DNA of 64,000 bases from Dehalococcoidia bacterium (GTDB lineage: Bacteria; Chloroflexota; Dehalococcoidia; UBA2979): contig JANQNP010000116.1 in assembly GCA_028279505.1 (NCBI GenBank), forward strand, positions 1-64,000, in the 5' to 3' direction. A model generated the notes under the pieces. That model worked only from the letters and a program-made list of their open reading frames with translations, was not told the DNA's origin and searched no databases. The position numbers and the translations under genes were made by a program. Positions 50,862 through 58,745 of this stretch are shown here, one piece after another (positions within the stretch are counted from its first letter, which is position 1; every line of letters begins with the position of its first letter).

Positions 50862-51749
50862 TCAGCGGCTTGCTAGGCCTCGGCGGGTGGCGATCTGGGC
50901 GGCGGTGGTGTGGGCGCGCTCGGCGTAGGGGGCGGGGAGTGGGGGGAGCGGGGTCGGGGCGCCGAGGCGGTGGGTGAGGGCGGCGGCGAGGAGGTGGTCG
51001 AGGAGGGCGGGGTTCTTGGGGAGGACGGAGCCGTGGAGGTAGGTGCCGATCGCCTGGCGGTAGACGGCACCTTCGGTGCCGTCGAGGCCATTGTTGCCTC
51101 GGCCGTGGCGGACTCGGCCGAAGGCGTTGGCGTGGCGGCCGAGGTAGGTGTGGCCGGCGTGGTTCTCGAAGCCGACCACTTCGCCGGCCCAGGCGACGCC
51201 GGCCGACGGCTGGCCGGACCGGAGTTCGACCACGTCGGGGCTGGGGCGGTCCTCGAGGGGCGCTTCGGCCAGGCGCGCTTCGGCCAGGCCGGGCGGCGTG
51301 GGGAAGATCGCGTCGATGAGGATGTCGCCGACGGCGCGTTCGGCGCGTGCACCGGGGGCGATGGTGGTGACGTCGAAGAGGCCGACGCCGGGGAGGGTGT
51401 TGCCGTGCTTGTCGCGGTACCAGCGACCGAAGAGCTGGAAGCCGCCGCAGACGGCGAGCATGGCGGTGTCGTCGTCGGCCCAGGCGCGGAGGGTGTCGCC
51501 GCGGGCGGCGAGCTCGGCGGCGATGCGGTGCTGCTCGCGGTCCTGGCCGCCGCCGATGAGGACGAGGTCGGCGGCGAGGGGGAGCGGGTCGCCGAGGGAG
51601 ACGTCGAACTCCTCGAGGGTGAGTCCGTGCTCGGCGGCGCGGTGGCGGATGGCGATGAGGTTGCCTCGGTCGGCGTAGACGTTCATGACGTCGGGGTAGA
51701 GGGAGACGACGCGGATCGGGGGCGCGTCGGCGAGCGATGAGTCCGTCAC
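50862..51749 (-). CDS. gatD: Lipid II isoglutaminyl synthase glutaminase GatD
   Basis: 295 residues, class I glutaminase. LYPDVMNVYADRGNLIAI, LIGGGQDREQ, nucleophile Cys101 in LAVCGGFQLFG, GFENHAGHTYLG and the catalytic His in IGTYLHGSVLPKNP. Works with MurT to amidate the D-Glu of peptidoglycan stem peptide, supplying ammonia. GTG start at 51749 overlaps the stop of the small ORF before it by 4 nt. Confidence 0.93.
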   Translation of the reverse strand: MTDSSLADAPPIRVVSLYPDVMNVYADRGNLIAIRHRAAEHGLTLEEFDVSLGDPLPLAADLVLIGGGQDREQHRIAAELAARGDTLRAWADDDTAMLAVCGGFQLFGRWYRDKHGNTLPGVGLFDVTTIAPGARAERAVGDILIDAIFPTPPGLAEARLAEAPLEDRPSPDVVELRSGQPSAGVAWAGEVVGFENHAGHTYLGRHANAFGRVRHGRGNNGLDGTEGAVYRQAIGTYLHGSVLPKNPALLDHLLAAALTHRLGAPTPLPPLPAPYAERAHTTAAQIATRRGLASR

Positions 51750-52042
51750 GGAGCAACCTCGGCTGGGAGACGGGCGGCGGGCACGGCTTCGCCCGAGGCC
51801 GTATCGGACATTGCGGTGTCGGAACCGGGACCGGTGTGGAGAGCGTGGACGGCAGCCGTATCGGCAGACGGGGCGGCGGGAGAATACGCGCTCGGCGGGG
51901 CGAGGGCGGGCACGACGTCGTCCGAGTACGTATCGAACAGGGCGGTGTCAGAGCAGGCACCGGCGCGGAGAGCGTGGACGGACGCGGGAGCGGCAGGCGG
52001 GGTGTCCTCGGATCGAGCGCCGGCGGGCGGGGCGGCCGTCAT
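51746..52042 (-). CDS. 98-residue repeat-containing protein coupled between MurT and GatD
   Basis: ATG 52042 overlaps the murT stop by 4 nt (ATGA), and its TGA overlaps the gatD GTG by 4 nt, so it is locked on both sides. The sequence is Ala/Pro-rich with two imperfect repeats: SVHALRAGACSDTALFDTYS and AVHALHTGPGSDTAMSDTAS, reflecting an underlying DNA duplication of about 115 bp. No family or fold is evident. It may be a true small protein or a translated spacer that keeps coupling. Confidence 0.6.
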   Translation of the reverse strand: MTAAPPAGARSEDTPPAAPASVHALRAGACSDTALFDTYSDDVVPALAPPSAYSPAAPSADTAAVHALHTGPGSDTAMSDTASGEAVPAARLPAEVAP

Positions 52043-53583
52043 CGGGTCACCGGCCTCGATGGGGTCGCCGGCTCGCCCTGGTCGGTTCGCGCACCGTCGG
52101 GGCGCGACGGGCGCTCCCAGTAGGAGGCGACGCCGGCGCGGCGGGCGAGGACCTCGCGGACGTCGAGCATGGCGGTGTAGGTGGCGACGACGTCGAGGCG
52201 GCCGCCGGGGGGCGTCGCTTCGAGGGCGAGGGCGACGGCGGCCTCGGTGTCGGGGACGACGGCGTGGGGTTCGATGCCGGCGAGGTGCCAGCGGAGGGCG
52301 AAGTCGTCGGCGCGGTCGCCGGCGGCGATCAGGCGCGGGCGGCGGGGGGCGAGCAGCTCGAGGTCGGCGTCGTAGATCCAGCTGACGTCCTGGCCGTCCT
52401 GGATGCCGTCGTTGAGCATGGCGAGGACGGTGACGGGGCCGTCGGATCCGCCGAGGGTGCGGAGCACCTCGTTGAGGCCGGCGGGGTTCTTGGCGAGGAG
52501 GACGCGGACGGTTTTGTCGCCGAGCTGGAAGCGCTCCTGGCGGCCGAAGGGGGCGCCCGCTTCCGCGAGGGCGGCTGCGATGACCTCGGGGGCGACGCCG
52601 AGCGCGTGGGCGGCGGCGGCGGCGGCGAGGGCGTTGTAGACGGTGTAGAGGCCGGACAGCGGGAGTTCGATCGTGGCCTCGGCGTCTGCGATCGCGAGGG
52701 TGACGATCGAGCGGTCGCTCTCGAGGATGACGCGGCGGGCGCTGACGTCGGGCTCGGGGCGGACGCGGCCGCAGCAGTCGCAGCGCCAGATGCCGACGTG
52801 GCCCATGTAGATGGCGTCGTAGCGGTAGCGGGTGCCGTTCGGGCAGAAGCGGGCGTCGCTCGCGTGTTCGGCGGTTTCCAGGGCGACGGAGGGGTCGTCG
52901 ACGCCGAAGGTGGTGACGGCGCGGTGGGCGGTGGGGGCGTTGCTCGCGGCCTCGCTCAGGAGGGCGATGTTGGGGTCGTCGGCGTTGAGGACGAGCGCCT
53001 CGTGGACGGCCGACCCGCCGGTGGTGTCTCGCAGCTCGGACGGTCGGTACGCCTCGGTGCGGGTGGCGTCGCGGGCGAGCATCGCGTGCCAGCCCTGGGC
53101 GACGGAGTCGACCTCGCCGTAACGGTCGAGCTGGTCGCGGAAGAGGTTGAGGAAGACGGCGATGCGGGGATTGAGCGCCGGGAAGAGCGGGGGGAGGGCG
53201 GCTTCATCGACCTCGAAGACGGCGATGCGCCGGTCGGAGGTGGCGAGGTCGCCGGTGGCGCGGGCCTCGCCGACGAGGGTGGCGACGAGGCCGCGCTCGA
53301 GGTTGGAGCCGGCGTGGTTGGCGAGCGGGTCGTAGCCGGCCCTCGAGAGGATCGAGGCGAGCAGGTGGGCGGTGGTGGTCTTGCCGTTGGTGCCGGTGAC
53401 GGTGACGACGCCCTGGGGGACGTCGGCGGCGAGGTCCTCGAGGAGGTCGGGCGCGATCGCGCCGGCGACGAGGCCCGGGAGGGCGGTGCCGCCACCTCGA
53501 CCGAGGCGGCGCGTGGCGGCGCCGGCGGCGCGGCCGGCGATCAGGGCGGCGCGGCTGCGCAGCCGCGAGACGGCGGGGGTCAG
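52039..53583 (-). CDS. murT: Lipid II isoglutaminyl synthase ligase MurT, probable CTG start
   Basis: Mur ligase-like protein, 514 residues if started at CTG 53583. P-loop GVVTVTGTNGKTTTAHLL (Lys68), FEVDEAALPPLFPALNP, FRDQLDRYGEVDSV, NADDPNIALL, zinc-ribbon remnant (CPNG ... CDCCG) and DUF1727-type C-terminus. The frame is open back to a TGA at 53602 but holds no ATG, GTG or TTG before the P-loop. GCGAGG stands 6 nt before CTG. A short ORF ATG-CGA-GGC-CCG-CTC-TGA overlaps it as CTGA. Confidence 0.88.
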   Translation of the reverse strand: MTPAVSRLRSRAALIAGRAAGAATRRLGRGGGTALPGLVAGAIAPDLLEDLAADVPQGVVTVTGTNGKTTTAHLLASILSRAGYDPLANHAGSNLERGLVATLVGEARATGDLATSDRRIAVFEVDEAALPPLFPALNPRIAVFLNLFRDQLDRYGEVDSVAQGWHAMLARDATRTEAYRPSELRDTTGGSAVHEALVLNADDPNIALLSEAASNAPTAHRAVTTFGVDDPSVALETAEHASDARFCPNGTRYRYDAIYMGHVGIWRCDCCGRVRPEPDVSARRVILESDRSIVTLAIADAEATIELPLSGLYTVYNALAAAAAAHALGVAPEVIAAALAEAGAPFGRQERFQLGDKTVRVLLAKNPAGLNEVLRTLGGSDGPVTVLAMLNDGIQDGQDVSWIYDADLELLAPRRPRLIAAGDRADDFALRWHLAGIEPHAVVPDTEAAVALALEATPPGGRLDVVATYTAMLDVREVLARRAGVASYWERPSRPDGARTDQGEPATPSRPVTR

Positions 53584-53633
53584 AGCGGGCCTCGCATGCG
53601 GTCATTGTCACATGCGAGGGCCCGAGGGGTGGG

Positions 53634-53639
53634 TATGAT
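53634..53639 (+). promoter_or_regulatory. -10 box for the 64-residue gene
   Basis: TATGAT (53634-53639), six nt before ATG 53646, implying a leaderless transcript. TTGTCA is 23 nt further upstream, too distant for a standard -35. Confidence 0.45.
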
Positions 53640-53645
53640 CGGGGC

Positions 53646-53840
53646 ATGCCGAAAGCGGAAACCGTCGACGAAGCCCTCGAGATGAGCGTCGAAGAGCGTG
53701 AGGCGGCGCTGTCCGCGGCGGAGCGAACCCGCCTCGAGGGGTGGGATCGCTTCGTCGAGGGCCTCGAGATCCTGCGACCGGGGCAGCTGCCGCCTGTTGA
53801 GATCTCGACGCTCCGGCCGGAGGATCCCCCCGCCGAGTAG
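53646..53840 (+). CDS. 64-residue acidic helical protein
   Basis: MPKAETVDEALEMSVEER then AALSAAERTRLEGWDRFVEG and a Pro-rich end LPPVEISTLRPED. Codon use shows strong third-position GC as in real genes here. Divergent from murT. No family known; helical N-terminal half could be a small regulator. Confidence 0.55.
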   Translation: MPKAETVDEALEMSVEEREAALSAAERTRLEGWDRFVEGLEILRPGQLPPVEISTLRPEDPPAE

Positions 53841-54126
53841 CGCGGCGCCGGCCAATCGGAGCATGCACGGGCTGGGCGCCCGGGGCTTTGTGCCCGCGGC
53901 GACTGCTCTGACCGTTCCCGACGCCGCGCTCCCGGCCGCGTCGATACCTGATCGCGAGCTACCGAGCCGGCGTTGGTCAGTCCCCGCCTCGCCTGACAGA
54001 CGAGGCAGTCGAGCACGGCCAAACGCACCACCTTGAGCATCACCCTGGCCGATCCCGTCTGGAGGCGCGTGCTGACCAACGCGATCCAGCACGGGACCGG
54101 GGCGATCGCGTCGGCGGCGCTGCTGG

Positions 54127-54206
54127 CGATCAGCGCGGCGCGGCTACGCAGTCGCGAGAGAGCGGGGGGGGGGGGGAGCGGGCCTCGCATGCGGTCATCG
54201 TTACAC
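54127..54206. repeat. Degenerate copy of the murT start region with a 12-G run
   Basis: About 80 bp resemble 53537-53612 (GGCGATCAG-GCGGCGCGGCT, CGCAG-CGCGAGA, AGCGGGCCTCGCATGCGGTC). The place of the murT CTG and first codons is taken by a homopolymer of 12 G (54165-54176). It contains no intact gene. The 53841-54271 gap otherwise holds nothing supportable except a hairpin CACGA-ACAG-TCGTG before the 54272 gene. Confidence 0.6.
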
Positions 54207-54271
54207 ACGCGAGAAATACCACGTTTGTGATAGCGTCTCTCGCCCACGAACAGTCGTGAAAGGAGTGAGCG

Positions 54272-54580
54272 ATGGCTACCACGTACCTCGGATTCTTCGG
54301 GCCAACGGGGAGTGCCCTGCCGAACATCGAGGCATCGTTGCGGGAGACCGGCCTCGCACCTCAAGAGTTCCGCGAGAAGGTGAACGGGTTCCCGGCGAGC
54401 CTGCCGGCCGGCACCACGCTGATCGGATCGTGGGCCAGCCTCGGTGGTGAGCGACCGAGTGTGATGGTGGTGGAGACGGAGGACTACTCCGGACTTCAAC
54501 ACATCCAGAACTACTATTCCGGTTGGCTCCAGTTCGAGTGGCACCCCACGACCACCGGTGGGGTGTCACGCGACCAGTAG
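54272..54580 (+). CDS. Hypothetical 102-residue protein
   Basis: AAAGGAG lies 7 nt before ATG 54272. Soluble, mixed alpha/beta: TYLGFFGPTGSALPNIEASL, FPASLPAGTTLIGSWASLGG, RPSVMVVETEDYSGLQHIQN and WLQFEWHPTTTGG. The layout recalls small ferredoxin-fold proteins of the DUF3303 kind, but I do not claim it. Codon bias is typical of this genome. Confidence 0.7.
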   Translation: MATTYLGFFGPTGSALPNIEASLRETGLAPQEFREKVNGFPASLPAGTTLIGSWASLGGERPSVMVVETEDYSGLQHIQNYYSGWLQFEWHPTTTGGVSRDQ

Positions 54581-54632
54581 CGATGCCCCGGGACGGGCGC
54601 GGCCTCAGCGCACGCCCTCCCCGAACGCCGGT

Positions 54633-55508
54633 CTAGATGGCGCCGCAGGCGAAGCGGGCAACGTCGGCGCCGCTGGTGACGACCGCGGTGAACTCGGTCT
54701 GGGCGGCGCCGTCGCCGAACTCGACCTTGATCCACCAGTAGCCGGAGTCATCGACCTCGGCCTTGCCGCCGCCGTAGGGGGAGGTGACGGTGACGAGCGT
54801 GCCGGGGACGCCGTTGCCCTTGAACTTGGTCAGGACGTCGGTCTCCTTGTTGCCCTCGCCGCCGGCGCCGCCGGTCTTCGCGAACGGCTCCTTGCTGCAG
54901 ATGCCGAACTTGGTCCAGGCGGTGAAGTCGTGGTGCTTCTCCTTGACCTCGTTCGCTTCTGGCTTCGGCTTGTGCTCTTCCTTCGTCTCCTTCGGCGGCT
55001 CGTACACCACGGGCTTGGGCTTCTCGAAGTTGACGGTGACTTCCTTGTGGAACTCGTTGCCGGCGGCGTCCTTGGTGGTGACGACGGCGGTGTTCGGGCC
55101 CTCGTTGAGGGCGAGCTCGACGCTCCAACGGCCGGTCTCGGTGGCGGTGGTCTCGACGTCACCGACGAGGACGGTGGCGCCGGGTTCGGTGAAGCCCTCG
55201 AAGAGCCACGAGGACTGGGCGACGCTCGCGCCGGGGGCCGGGGAGGTGACGGCGAGGCCCGGCGGAGTCTCGTCGACGACGACCTCGGGGGCGACCGGGC
55301 CGGTCGAGGGGCCGACCGCGGCGACGAGGGTGACCGGGCTGTCGAGGATGGCGGCGCCCTCAGCGGGGTCGTTTGGCGTGCCGTCGCTCTGGGCCTCCGT
55401 GGCGGAGCCGCAGGCGGCGCCGAGCACGAGCAGGACCGTGGCGGCGGAGGCTCCGAGGAGGCGCGGTGCGGCCTCGCGGAGTGTGTGCGCGGCCGGGAGG
55501 AAGGACAT
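54633..55508 (-). CDS. Lipoprotein with Ig-like domain, c-di-GMP riboswitch controlled
   Basis: 291 residues from ATG 55508 (AAGGGA 8 nt upstream). Signal with lipobox LGAACGS. An Asp/Pro linker, then an Ig-like bacterial domain (LAVTSPAPGASVAQSSWLFEG, TTATETGRWSVELALNEGPN, TTKDAAGNEFHKEVTVNF), a Lys/Glu-rich hinge, and a second beta domain (GTLVTVTSPYGGGKAEVDDSGYWWIKV in parts). Probably a surface or adhesion protein. Its SD directly follows the riboswitch. Confidence 0.85.
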   Translation of the reverse strand: MSFLPAAHTLREAAPRLLGASAATVLLVLGAACGSATEAQSDGTPNDPAEGAAILDSPVTLVAAVGPSTGPVAPEVVVDETPPGLAVTSPAPGASVAQSSWLFEGFTEPGATVLVGDVETTATETGRWSVELALNEGPNTAVVTTKDAAGNEFHKEVTVNFEKPKPVVYEPPKETKEEHKPKPEANEVKEKHHDFTAWTKFGICSKEPFAKTGGAGGEGNKETDVLTKFKGNGVPGTLVTVTSPYGGGKAEVDDSGYWWIKVEFGDGAAQTEFTAVVTSGADVARFACGAI

Positions 55509-55520
55509 GGCGGGATCCCT

Positions 55521-55612
55521 TCGGTAGACCGGCTGCCGTGGCCGCGTGGACGCGGCGGTAGGCCCGTGTCTTTGCGCCCCCGGCTTTCGCCGGGTTTGCC
55601 GTTTTCGATGGA
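55521..55612 (-). promoter_or_regulatory. Cyclic di-GMP-I (GEMM) riboswitch
   Basis: Minus strand: GGCAAACC, a GC stem closed by GAAA (CCGGC-GAAA-GCCGG), GCGCAAAG, ACGGGCCTA, a second hairpin CGCCGCG-TCCA-CGCGG-like, and GCAGCCGGTCTACCGA. These are the ordered conserved elements of GEMM-I including the tetraloop and its receptor. The 3' end runs straight into the AAGGGA SD of the lipoprotein gene, so control of translation is likely. Confidence 0.93.
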
Positions 55613-55815
55613 TTCGCGGCCCGCGGGTTCCCGCCAGGCACGGACGCACGCTGGTCCACCGGGGTGATCTTCGACGGCGCAGGGGTGCGGGTTAACCCCT
55701 ACCCCGGGGCTGTGAGAAAGGCGCGTGAGACGAACGCCTGTGTCCAGAGCTGCCGGAGGTCCAGCAGGGTCGGTGGCTGAGGCTCTGTGGCAGTGGGCGG
55801 GGAACCGGCGCGGCG

Positions 55816-56424
55816 CTACTCGAGGTGGGCGTGGTCGTTGATCGGGCCGAGCGACGGGGGTGTTGTGCCCTCGATGACGGTGAAGCTGGTGTTGACGATG
55901 TTGAAGCGGGGGAGGCGAGCCGGCGAGAGGCCGATGAGGTGGCTCAGCACGGCGAGGATGGTGCCGGCGTGGGCGACGACGAGGGCGCGGTCCTCGAGGT
56001 GACGCTCGTGGAGCTCGTCGAAGAGCGGGGTGACGCGGGCGAGGAACTGGTCGTGGGTCTCCTCGTTGGGGATGGCGCCCTCGCCGCGGGGGGTGCCGGC
56101 GCCGAAGCGCTCGGCGATCTGGGCGCGGGTGAGGCCCTCGGCGTCGCCCCAGGTGCGTTCGCGGAGTGCGGCGTGTTCGATGACCTCGAGGGGCTCGCCG
56201 GACGCGGATGGCCGGGCGTGCGGCTCGGCGATCAGGCTGGCGGTCTCGGCGGCGCGGCTGAGGTCGCTGGCGTAGATGGCGTCGATGCGGGTGCCGGCGA
56301 GACGCCGCGCCGCGGCGCGGGCCTGATCGCGGCCGAGGTCGGTGAGCGGGTAGTCGCGCGATCCGCCGATGACGCCGAGGGCGTTGCTCTCGGCCTGGCC
56401 GTGGCGCACGAGGATGAGGGTCAT
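55816..56424 (-). CDS. Histidine phosphatase (PGAM) family protein
   Basis: 202 residues. LILVRHGQAESNALG (RHG nucleophile), YASDLSRAAETASLI, ERTWGDAEGLT, VVAHAGTILAVLSHLIGL with the second His. Small-molecule phosphatase or phosphoglycerate mutase-like; substrate unknown. It follows the MBL gene by 9 nt. Confidence 0.9.
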   Translation of the reverse strand: MTLILVRHGQAESNALGVIGGSRDYPLTDLGRDQARAAARRLAGTRIDAIYASDLSRAAETASLIAEPHARPSASGEPLEVIEHAALRERTWGDAEGLTRAQIAERFGAGTPRGEGAIPNEETHDQFLARVTPLFDELHERHLEDRALVVAHAGTILAVLSHLIGLSPARLPRFNIVNTSFTVIEGTTPPSLGPINDHAHLE

Positions 56425-56433
56425 GGCGAGAGT

Positions 56434-57519
56434 CTAGACGCACTCCCAGCGGGTCTTGTCGTCGTCGAAGCGGCGGACGCGGCCCTGGTCGCGGAGCACC
56501 TCGAGGTGGGAGAGGGTCTCGCCGAGAGCGCTGCGCTTCTGCCAGATGCTGAACTCCTCGAAGGGGCGGGTGTTCCAGTGGACACGGCCGGAGACGTCGC
56601 TGGCGGTGGCGGCGCCGTCGCCGATGCCGAGGCGCACCTCTTCGAGGCGCTCTTCGTGGTGCTGGATCAGCTCGTTGCAGCGGCCCGGCAGATCCTCGAT
56701 GTCCCACTCGTGTGCGGGGAGGCCGCAGCGGGCGTCGAAGCGGGCGGTCTTGGCGAGGGAGTCCATGTACTCGGCGAGCGGGGAGCGGCCGCCCTCCTCG
56801 TCATCGATGTGCATGGAGACGTTGGGGGTGATCCGCGGGAGGACGTGGTCGCCGGTGAGCATGAGGCGGTGGTTGGGCTCGTAGACGCAGAGGTGGCCGG
56901 GGGTGTGGCCGGGCGTCCAGACGGCCTGGAGCACGAAGTCGCCGAACTCGAGGATCTCGCCGTCCTGGAGGACACGATCGGGTTCGATGTCCATGCGGAA
57001 ACTGCGGCGCCAGTGGCGATCGGGGTTGCCGTTGCGGAGGCGGCCGATGGCGCTGCCGATGAGGCGCTTGAGCCCGCGGGGCGAGCTGAGAGCGCCGCCA
57101 AGGCCGATCGCGCCGGCGCGGTCGGCGGCTTCGACCTCGGACTTCGCGATGCCGTGGCGGATCAGCCAGGCGTTCGACTGGTCCTCCCAGTGCTGGAAGT
57201 CGAGCCAGCGGTGGCGGATCCACTGCCACTCCCGCTCGAGCATGATCAGCTCGCTGTCGGGGGCCTGCTCCTTGACCCAGCCGGCCATGCCGAGGTGATC
57301 GGGGTGGGCGTGGGAGACGATCAGGCGACGGATGTCGGCGGGGCGGTGGCCCAGCTCGGCGAGCGCGTCGGTCATGGCGGCGGTGGCCTCGTTGGTGCCG
57401 TAGCCGGCGTCGAAGAGGGTGACCCCGTCGCCGTCCTCGAAGACGTAGGGCATGACGTAGGAGAGGCCGGGGGTGTTCATCGGCGTCCGGATCTGATGGA
57501 GCCCGGGGACGATCTCCAT
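56434..57519 (-). CDS. Metallo-beta-lactamase-fold hydrolase with C-terminal helical domain
   Basis: 361 residues from ATG 57519 (GAGAGGA upstream). MEIVPGLHQIRTPMNTPGL, zinc site SHAHPDHLGMAG, TPGHTPGHLCVYEPNHRLMLTGDHVLPRI, and an extra C-terminal winged-helix-like part ending FDDDKTRWECV. Resembles glyoxalase-II-like/LACTB2-type proteins. Substrate unknown. Confidence 0.9.
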   Translation of the reverse strand: MEIVPGLHQIRTPMNTPGLSYVMPYVFEDGDGVTLFDAGYGTNEATAAMTDALAELGHRPADIRRLIVSHAHPDHLGMAGWVKEQAPDSELIMLEREWQWIRHRWLDFQHWEDQSNAWLIRHGIAKSEVEAADRAGAIGLGGALSSPRGLKRLIGSAIGRLRNGNPDRHWRRSFRMDIEPDRVLQDGEILEFGDFVLQAVWTPGHTPGHLCVYEPNHRLMLTGDHVLPRITPNVSMHIDDEEGGRSPLAEYMDSLAKTARFDARCGLPAHEWDIEDLPGRCNELIQHHEERLEEVRLGIGDGAATASDVSGRVHWNTRPFEEFSIWQKRSALGETLSHLEVLRDQGRVRRFDDDKTRWECV

Positions 57520-57665
57520 ACCTGGATCCTCTCGATGGCAGCTGGCTCGAATCGCGGTCGGCCTGAGCTGGGCGCTGACGAATTCCGTATTGGGCTGAAC
57601 AATCACGCTGAGTTCAAGCGGACCGCGAGCGTCGCAGCCAACCGCGCCAGGCGCCTTAACGAAGA

Positions 57666-57687
57666 ACGGGCGCCCGAGGGCGCCCGT
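57666..57687 (-). terminator. Terminator after tatA
   Basis: ACGGGCGCCC and GGGCGCCCGT give a 10-bp self-complementary stem with a minimal loop, 24 nt beyond the tatA stop; the minus strand continues TTCTTCGTT, T-rich. A good Rho-independent candidate. Confidence 0.6.
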
Positions 57688-57710
57688 GATGTGCTGGATG
57701 CGGTCGATCG

Positions 57711-57926
57711 TCAGCCGTCGGACTTGGAGGAATCCGCGTCCGAGGTGGCCTTGGCGGCGTCGTTGTCCTCGCCGCCTTCGCCGTCCTCGGAACGTGCTTC
57801 GGAGCGGAACTCGCGGATGCCGCGCCCGAGCGCGCCGCCGAGATCAGCGACGCGGGACGCACCGAAGAGCAACGCGAGAATCACGAGGATGATCAGCAAT
57901 TCCTGCCAACCGAGGCTCCCGATCAT
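57711..57926 (-). CDS. tatA: Sec-independent translocase subunit TatA/E
   Basis: 71 residues, AGGAGG before ATG. Short periplasmic start, one TM helix (GWQELLIILVILALLFGASRV), the FG-like hinge and amphipathic DLGGALGRGIREFRSEARSE, then an acidic tail. Pore-forming Tat component; Tat-type signals occur on the Rieske and M23 proteins in this window. tatC is not present here. Confidence 0.93.
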   Translation of the reverse strand: MIGSLGWQELLIILVILALLFGASRVADLGGALGRGIREFRSEARSEDGEGGEDNDAAKATSDADSSKSDG

Positions 57927-58111
57927 CGTCTCAACCTCCTGGCCGATCGCGGTCTAGCTGCTGGGGGGACCGGCGCGGCTGATCGTAGCACGCTGTCGGC
58001 GCTGCATTGCTCGATGTTGATCGATCCGCGCGAGCGGCTCTGCACTGTTCCATACGCGCGGCGGACGAGGGTGGATTCGCGCGCGGTCTGCAGCGCGGTC
58101 ACCAGCTCGAT

Positions 58112-58426
58112 CTACTGGGCGACGCGCTCGACAAAGACCTCCATGATGCCGCCGCAGATCTTGTCGTCGCCGTCGACCGGTTCGGTCAGGTCGACGACGG
58201 TGAGGCGGGGCATGCCGTCGGCCATGGTGTCCATGGCGTCCTGCCAGACCTCGGCCTCGCCGCAACCGCCGCCGATGGTGCCCTGGAAGGTGCCGTCGGG
58301 GCGGAGGAGCATGGTGGCGCCGGCCTTGCGCGGCGTGGAGCCGCGGGTCCGGGCGACGGTGGCGAGCACGCGCGGCTCGCCCTCGGAGCGGGCCTCGCGG
58401 ATTTCGCGGAAGATTTCTGTGGACAA
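58112..58426 (-). CDS. XdhC/CoxI-family short protein
   Basis: 104 residues from TTG 58426 (GGAAAG upstream). Contains GEPRVLATVARTRGSTPRKAGATMLL and GTIGGGCGEAEVWQDAM, the XdhC_CoxI domain; ends VEVFVERVAQ-like ICGGIMEVFVER. Lacks the Rossmann C-terminal domain found in the gene at 58746-59573. XdhC proteins load sulfurated Mo cofactor into xanthine dehydrogenase-type enzymes. Confidence 0.85.
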   Translation of the reverse strand: MSTEIFREIREARSEGEPRVLATVARTRGSTPRKAGATMLLRPDGTFQGTIGGGCGEAEVWQDAMDTMADGMPRLTVVDLTEPVDGDDKICGGIMEVFVERVAQ

Positions 58427-58608
58427 GATTGTTGCTTTCCCGCGGTTTACGGCGCGCTGGGCGATCGCCGCGACCACAATCAGTATACGAAGGAGAGATC
58501 CGATCCCGGCTGGAGAACGTATCCCGAGAGAACCAAGCCCAGAAAAGCACGAAGGCCGATTGCTCGACCTTCGCGCCCCAGAGGGAACTGGTGAGTTTGG
58601 TGGCGTCC

Positions 58609-58636
58609 GTTTCATGTAGCCCTGACGGGCTGAAAC
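58609..58636. repeat. Single CRISPR-repeat-like 28-mer
   Basis: A 28-nt sequence, GTTTC at one end and GAAAC at the other, with an AGCCC-TGAC-GGGCT hairpin inside. Size, palindrome and GAAAC end resemble CRISPR repeats. No second copy is visible within the window, so it is not an array. Flanks 58637-58745 are AT-richer with no gene. Confidence 0.4.
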
Positions 58637-58745
58637 GGGCGCATCAGCAGATTAGCACAGCCAGCGCGGCCGTGTTTATGTCTCAGGCATCAAAGTTCTG
58701 TTACGCGGAGGATTCGTCAGAAATCGACGGGAGCTGACTGGGCGA

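Noticed and set aside
50431..51960. A 509-codon minus-strand frame across the M23 and gatD genes
   Set aside because: Pro/Arg-rich frame shadow of gatD and the M23 lipoprotein; no motif, and the real genes explain the DNA.
52039..53583. A frameshift in murT, suspected because no usual start codon precedes the P-loop
   Set aside because: Codon-by-codon reading shows one continuous frame from 53601 to the stop, so an unusual start rather than a frameshift is the simpler explanation.
54830..56707. A 625-codon minus-strand frame across the lipoprotein and PGAM genes
   Set aside because: It crosses the c-di-GMP riboswitch and is out of frame with both genes; composition is Arg/Pro/Ser noise.
58600..58745. 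A CRISPR array
   Set aside because: Only one repeat-like unit is visible, with no evenly spaced copies or cas genes in the window.
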